Positions 6,927 to 7,257 of a DNA stretch of 7,257 nt are shown here, in pieces. The stretch is taken from assembly GCA_046714215.1 (NCBI GenBank), contig JBKKBM010000146.1, positions 1 through 7,257 of the forward strand. The letters run 5' to 3'. The position numbers were made by a program, and so were the translations under genes. The stretch's first letter is position 1. Every line of letters begins with the position of its first letter. Under the pieces are notes generated by a model that was given only the letters and a program-made list of their open reading frames with translations, did not search any database and had not been told where the DNA came from. This DNA comes from DATLCI01 sp046714215. GTDB lineage: Bacteria; Acidobacteriota; Terriglobia; Terriglobales; Acidobacteriaceae.

Positions 6927-6930
6927 CCTT
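6927..6930 (-). promoter_or_regulatory. Ribosome binding site of purC (supports TTG start)
   Basis: AAGG on the - strand lies 10 nt before the TTG at 6916. No ATG or GTG start fits better: the family N-terminus begins within a few residues of this TTG, and the first block GKVRDIYDLG starts at residue 19. Confidence 0.55.
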
Positions 6931-6955
6931 GGAGAACTTCAGTAGTCGAGGCGTA

Positions 6956-6983
6956 ATTTTAGCCGACTCAGAAGTTTTGTCAA
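6956..6983 (-). promoter_or_regulatory. Sigma70-type promoter for the purC operon
   Basis: On the - strand a perfect -35 box TTGACA (6978-6983) is separated by 16 nt from the -10 box TAAAAT (6956-6961), which matches the consensus at five of six bases. Transcription would start near 6949-6950, leaving a leader of about 33 nt before the purC TTG codon. This is too short for a riboswitch. It lies just downstream of the smc terminator, as expected for a new transcription unit. Confidence 0.82.
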
Positions 6984-7013
6984 CGGAGTGAAAGTACAGT
7001 GACCGGGATCGGC

Positions 7014-7071
7014 AAAAAAATAAATTGACACGGAGCCCGACTGGTGGGCACAGCCGGGACTTCCGTGTCAA
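7014..7071 (-). terminator. Intrinsic terminator after smc
   Basis: A perfect 10-bp inverted repeat, TTGACACGGA (7025-7034) and TCCGTGTCAA (7062-7071), encloses 27 nt. Those 27 nt can extend the stem through CCCG/CGGG and CTG/CAG pairs with two small bulges and one G-U pair, leaving a loop of about 7 nt. On the - strand the hairpin is followed by TTTATTTTTTT (7024-7014). It begins 27 nt after the smc stop. The strong stem and U-rich tail in one orientation make it a rho-independent terminator for smc. Confidence 0.9.
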
Positions 7072-7098
7072 AAAAATGTCTGGACAAGCTCGGGTCGC

Positions 7099-7257
7099 CT
7101 ATGCCGTCGCCAACTGCCGCTCTGCTCCGAACTTCACCGAGACCACCTTCGACACGCCCGGCTCCTGCATCGTCACGCCATACATCACCGGCGCCGCCTG
7201 CATCGTGCGCTTGCTGTGGGTGATGAGGATGAACTGCGTGTGCGCGCTCATCTCCTT
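7099..7257 (-). CDS. smc: C-terminal end of chromosome segregation ATPase SMC (partial)
   Basis: Only the last 52 codons and the TAG stop (7099-7101) are in the window; the gene enters from the right edge. The peptide contains TQFILITHSKRTM, YGVTMQEPGVSK and VVSVKF. This is the end of the C-terminal ATPase head of SMC, including the histidine switch (ITHSK, His14 of the visible part) that follows Walker B and the D-loop. SMC works with ScpA and ScpB as the bacterial condensin that compacts and segregates the chromosome. The TMQEPGVSK signature argues for SMC rather than RecN or RecF. It is too short for the ORF-size cut-offs commonly used, but the match is strong. A terminator follows directly. 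Confidence 0.93.
   Translation of the reverse strand, partial: KEMSAHTQFILITHSKRTMQAAPVMYGVTMQEPGVSKVVSVKFGAERQLATA

Noticed and set aside
7025..7030. TTGACA on the + strand as a possible -35 box
   Set aside because: It is one arm of the smc terminator stem; no reasonable -10 box follows at 16-18 bp on the + strand and it would fire into smc.
1..7257. tRNA, rRNA, CRISPR, insertion sequence, toxin-antitoxin or phage-defence genes
   Set aside because: Reading both strands showed no cloverleaf, repeat array, transposase motif or defence domain; the window is filled by housekeeping and envelope genes.

Overview
The window reads as ordinary chromosomal DNA of a G+C-rich Gram-negative bacterium (roughly 60% G+C by eye). 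The secretin and the two exported or envelope proteins imply a double-membrane cell. The mix of proteins would fit the Acidobacteriota (Acidobacteriia, soil type): a long-form PurC, a TPR-plus-secretin protein, a small Fis-like protein ending in a Pro/Arg/Lys tail, and a DsbC/DsbA-like thioredoxin with a distinctive N-terminal domain. That assignment is inference from family resemblance, not from a search.

Layout. On the + strand, a 5'-truncated glutamine-dependent NAD+ synthetase gene (nadE, 1-1516) is followed 23 nt later by a gene for an exported DsbA/DsbC-like thioredoxin-fold protein (1540-2430). On the - strand, read from the right edge, are: the last 52 codons of smc (7257-7099); an intrinsic terminator; a strong sigma70-type promoter; and a co-directional run of purC, cvpA, a small Fis-type HTH gene, a HAD phosphatase gene and a TPR/secretin gene, ending at 2431. 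Gaps within this run are 8, 23, 51 and 66 nt. The + and - strand groups converge with their stop codons directly abutting at 2430/2431.

How the genes work together. NadE and PurC are housekeeping enzymes of NAD and purine biosynthesis. CvpA is a small inner-membrane protein often found next to purine genes. The Fis-like protein probably binds DNA. The HAD enzyme probably removes phosphate from a small metabolite of unknown identity. The secretin would form an outer-membrane pore, but no pilus or type II secretion partners are visible. Nothing requires all five - strand genes to share a function. The best-supported transcriptional unit is purC-cvpA, probably continuing into the HTH gene, which may also have its own weak promoter.

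There is no gene-free stretch over 300 bases. The longest is 182 nt (6917-7098) and is well explained by the terminator and promoter. I saw no tRNA, rRNA, CRISPR array, insertion sequence or phage gene, and no convincing evidence of an undescribed system. The points most worth a second look are the orphan secretin, the Fis-like regulator inside a purine-gene cluster, and the zero-gap convergent junction.
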